From: Paramecium sonneborni
Lineage: Eukaryota; Ciliophora; Oligohymenophorea; Peniculida; Parameciidae
NCBI GenBank assembly: GCA_905182985.1
Contig: CAJJDN010000067.1
Location: forward strand, 334,452 to 398,451
Direction: 5' to 3'
Length of the DNA: 64,000 bases
Shown here: positions 63,813-64,000 of the stretch, piece after piece
How positions within the stretch are numbered: the stretch's first letter is position 1
Layout: every line of letters begins with the position of its first letter
The notes under the pieces: model-generated
The model's database searches: none
The model's input: only the letters and a program-made list of their open reading frames with translations
What the model was told of the DNA's origin: nothing
Translations under genes and position numbers: made by a program

Positions 63813-64000
63813 ATGGCCTTAATTCATAATCAAAATGACATTTAAAATATGTTTAGTAAGGCTGGTAAAATTACTTCAGAGAAATACATAATTTTTTAAA
63901 GAAAAGAAGAGATTATTAACAATAGACCAAGATATTTTAAAGGGAAATCTTAATCAATAGCATCTCCAGAAGAAGTGAATTAACAAACTGATAATAAAAA
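63813..64000 (+). CDS. unrecognised protein, N-terminal part (cut at right edge)
   Basis: From ATG 63813, preceded by an A-rich leader, the frame is open to the window end (62 codons) with the usual TAA Gln codons. The peptide (MALIHNQNDIQNMFSKAGK) is hydrophilic, without signal peptide or membrane helix. No family can be named from this fragment. Confidence 0.55.

Overview
The window is nuclear DNA of a ciliate, almost certainly a Paramecium (macronuclear-type sequence). In-frame TAA and TAG occur throughout every gene and only TGA ends them, so TAA/TAG read as glutamine. Genes are interrupted by tiny introns (20-32 nt here, GTA...TAG/AAG), the DNA is very AT-rich, and intergenic gaps are short. 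Tetrahymena-type ciliates share the code but not such short introns. All protein calls below use the ciliate nuclear code and my own splicing of these micro-introns; lengths given are after splicing.

Layout. 1-9.1 kb: 3' end of a mitochondrial carrier, a giant USP9X-type ubiquitin hydrolase and a small twin-CX3C protein. 9.5-16.2 kb: a CPSF-A/DDB1/SF3B3-like protein, a secreted aspartic protease (minus), a centrin-like EF-hand protein and an Mpv17/PMP22 membrane protein. 16.2-24.4 kb (minus): a CAF-1 large-subunit-like protein with a TAA-encoded polyQ tract, a cAMP-dependent protein kinase catalytic subunit, and an IQ/coiled-coil protein with a CEP350/TRM-like C-terminus. 25.1-35.6 kb: a giant (about 3,130 aa) coiled-coil protein, interrupted in this assembly by a 1.09-kb direct duplication flanking a single N. 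35.7-39.7 kb: a TGS1-like cap methyltransferase converging, 3 bp apart, on a hybrid histidine kinase. 40.7-43.9 kb: three unrecognised genes and a cold-shock-domain protein. 44.5-51.8 kb (minus): a WD40-PHD-bromodomain protein, two small proteins (one RIIa/Dpy-30-like, one with an MGxC lipidation-type N-terminus) and a coiled-coil protein. 52.3-57.6 kb: a second coiled-coil protein, a candidate C/D snoRNA, a small ORF and a second membrane-bound hybrid histidine kinase. 58-64 kb: a doubtful ORF, long-form tRNase Z, a CDK, a short basic protein with an unresolved 5' end, and the start of another gene at the right edge.

There is no operon logic. The content is a normal eukaryotic mix: chromatin (CAF-1-like, WD40-PHD-bromodomain), RNA processing (CPSF-A-like, TGS1-like, tRNase Z), signalling (PKA, CDK, two hybrid histidine kinases), cortex/basal body (centrin-like, CEP350-like, several coiled coils) and ubiquitin turnover. 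Three genes need a one-base correction at a homopolymer, and one contains an assembly duplication, so draft-sequence error is the simplest explanation for the visible breaks. I found no CRISPR, no transposon, no rRNA and no convincing tRNA.
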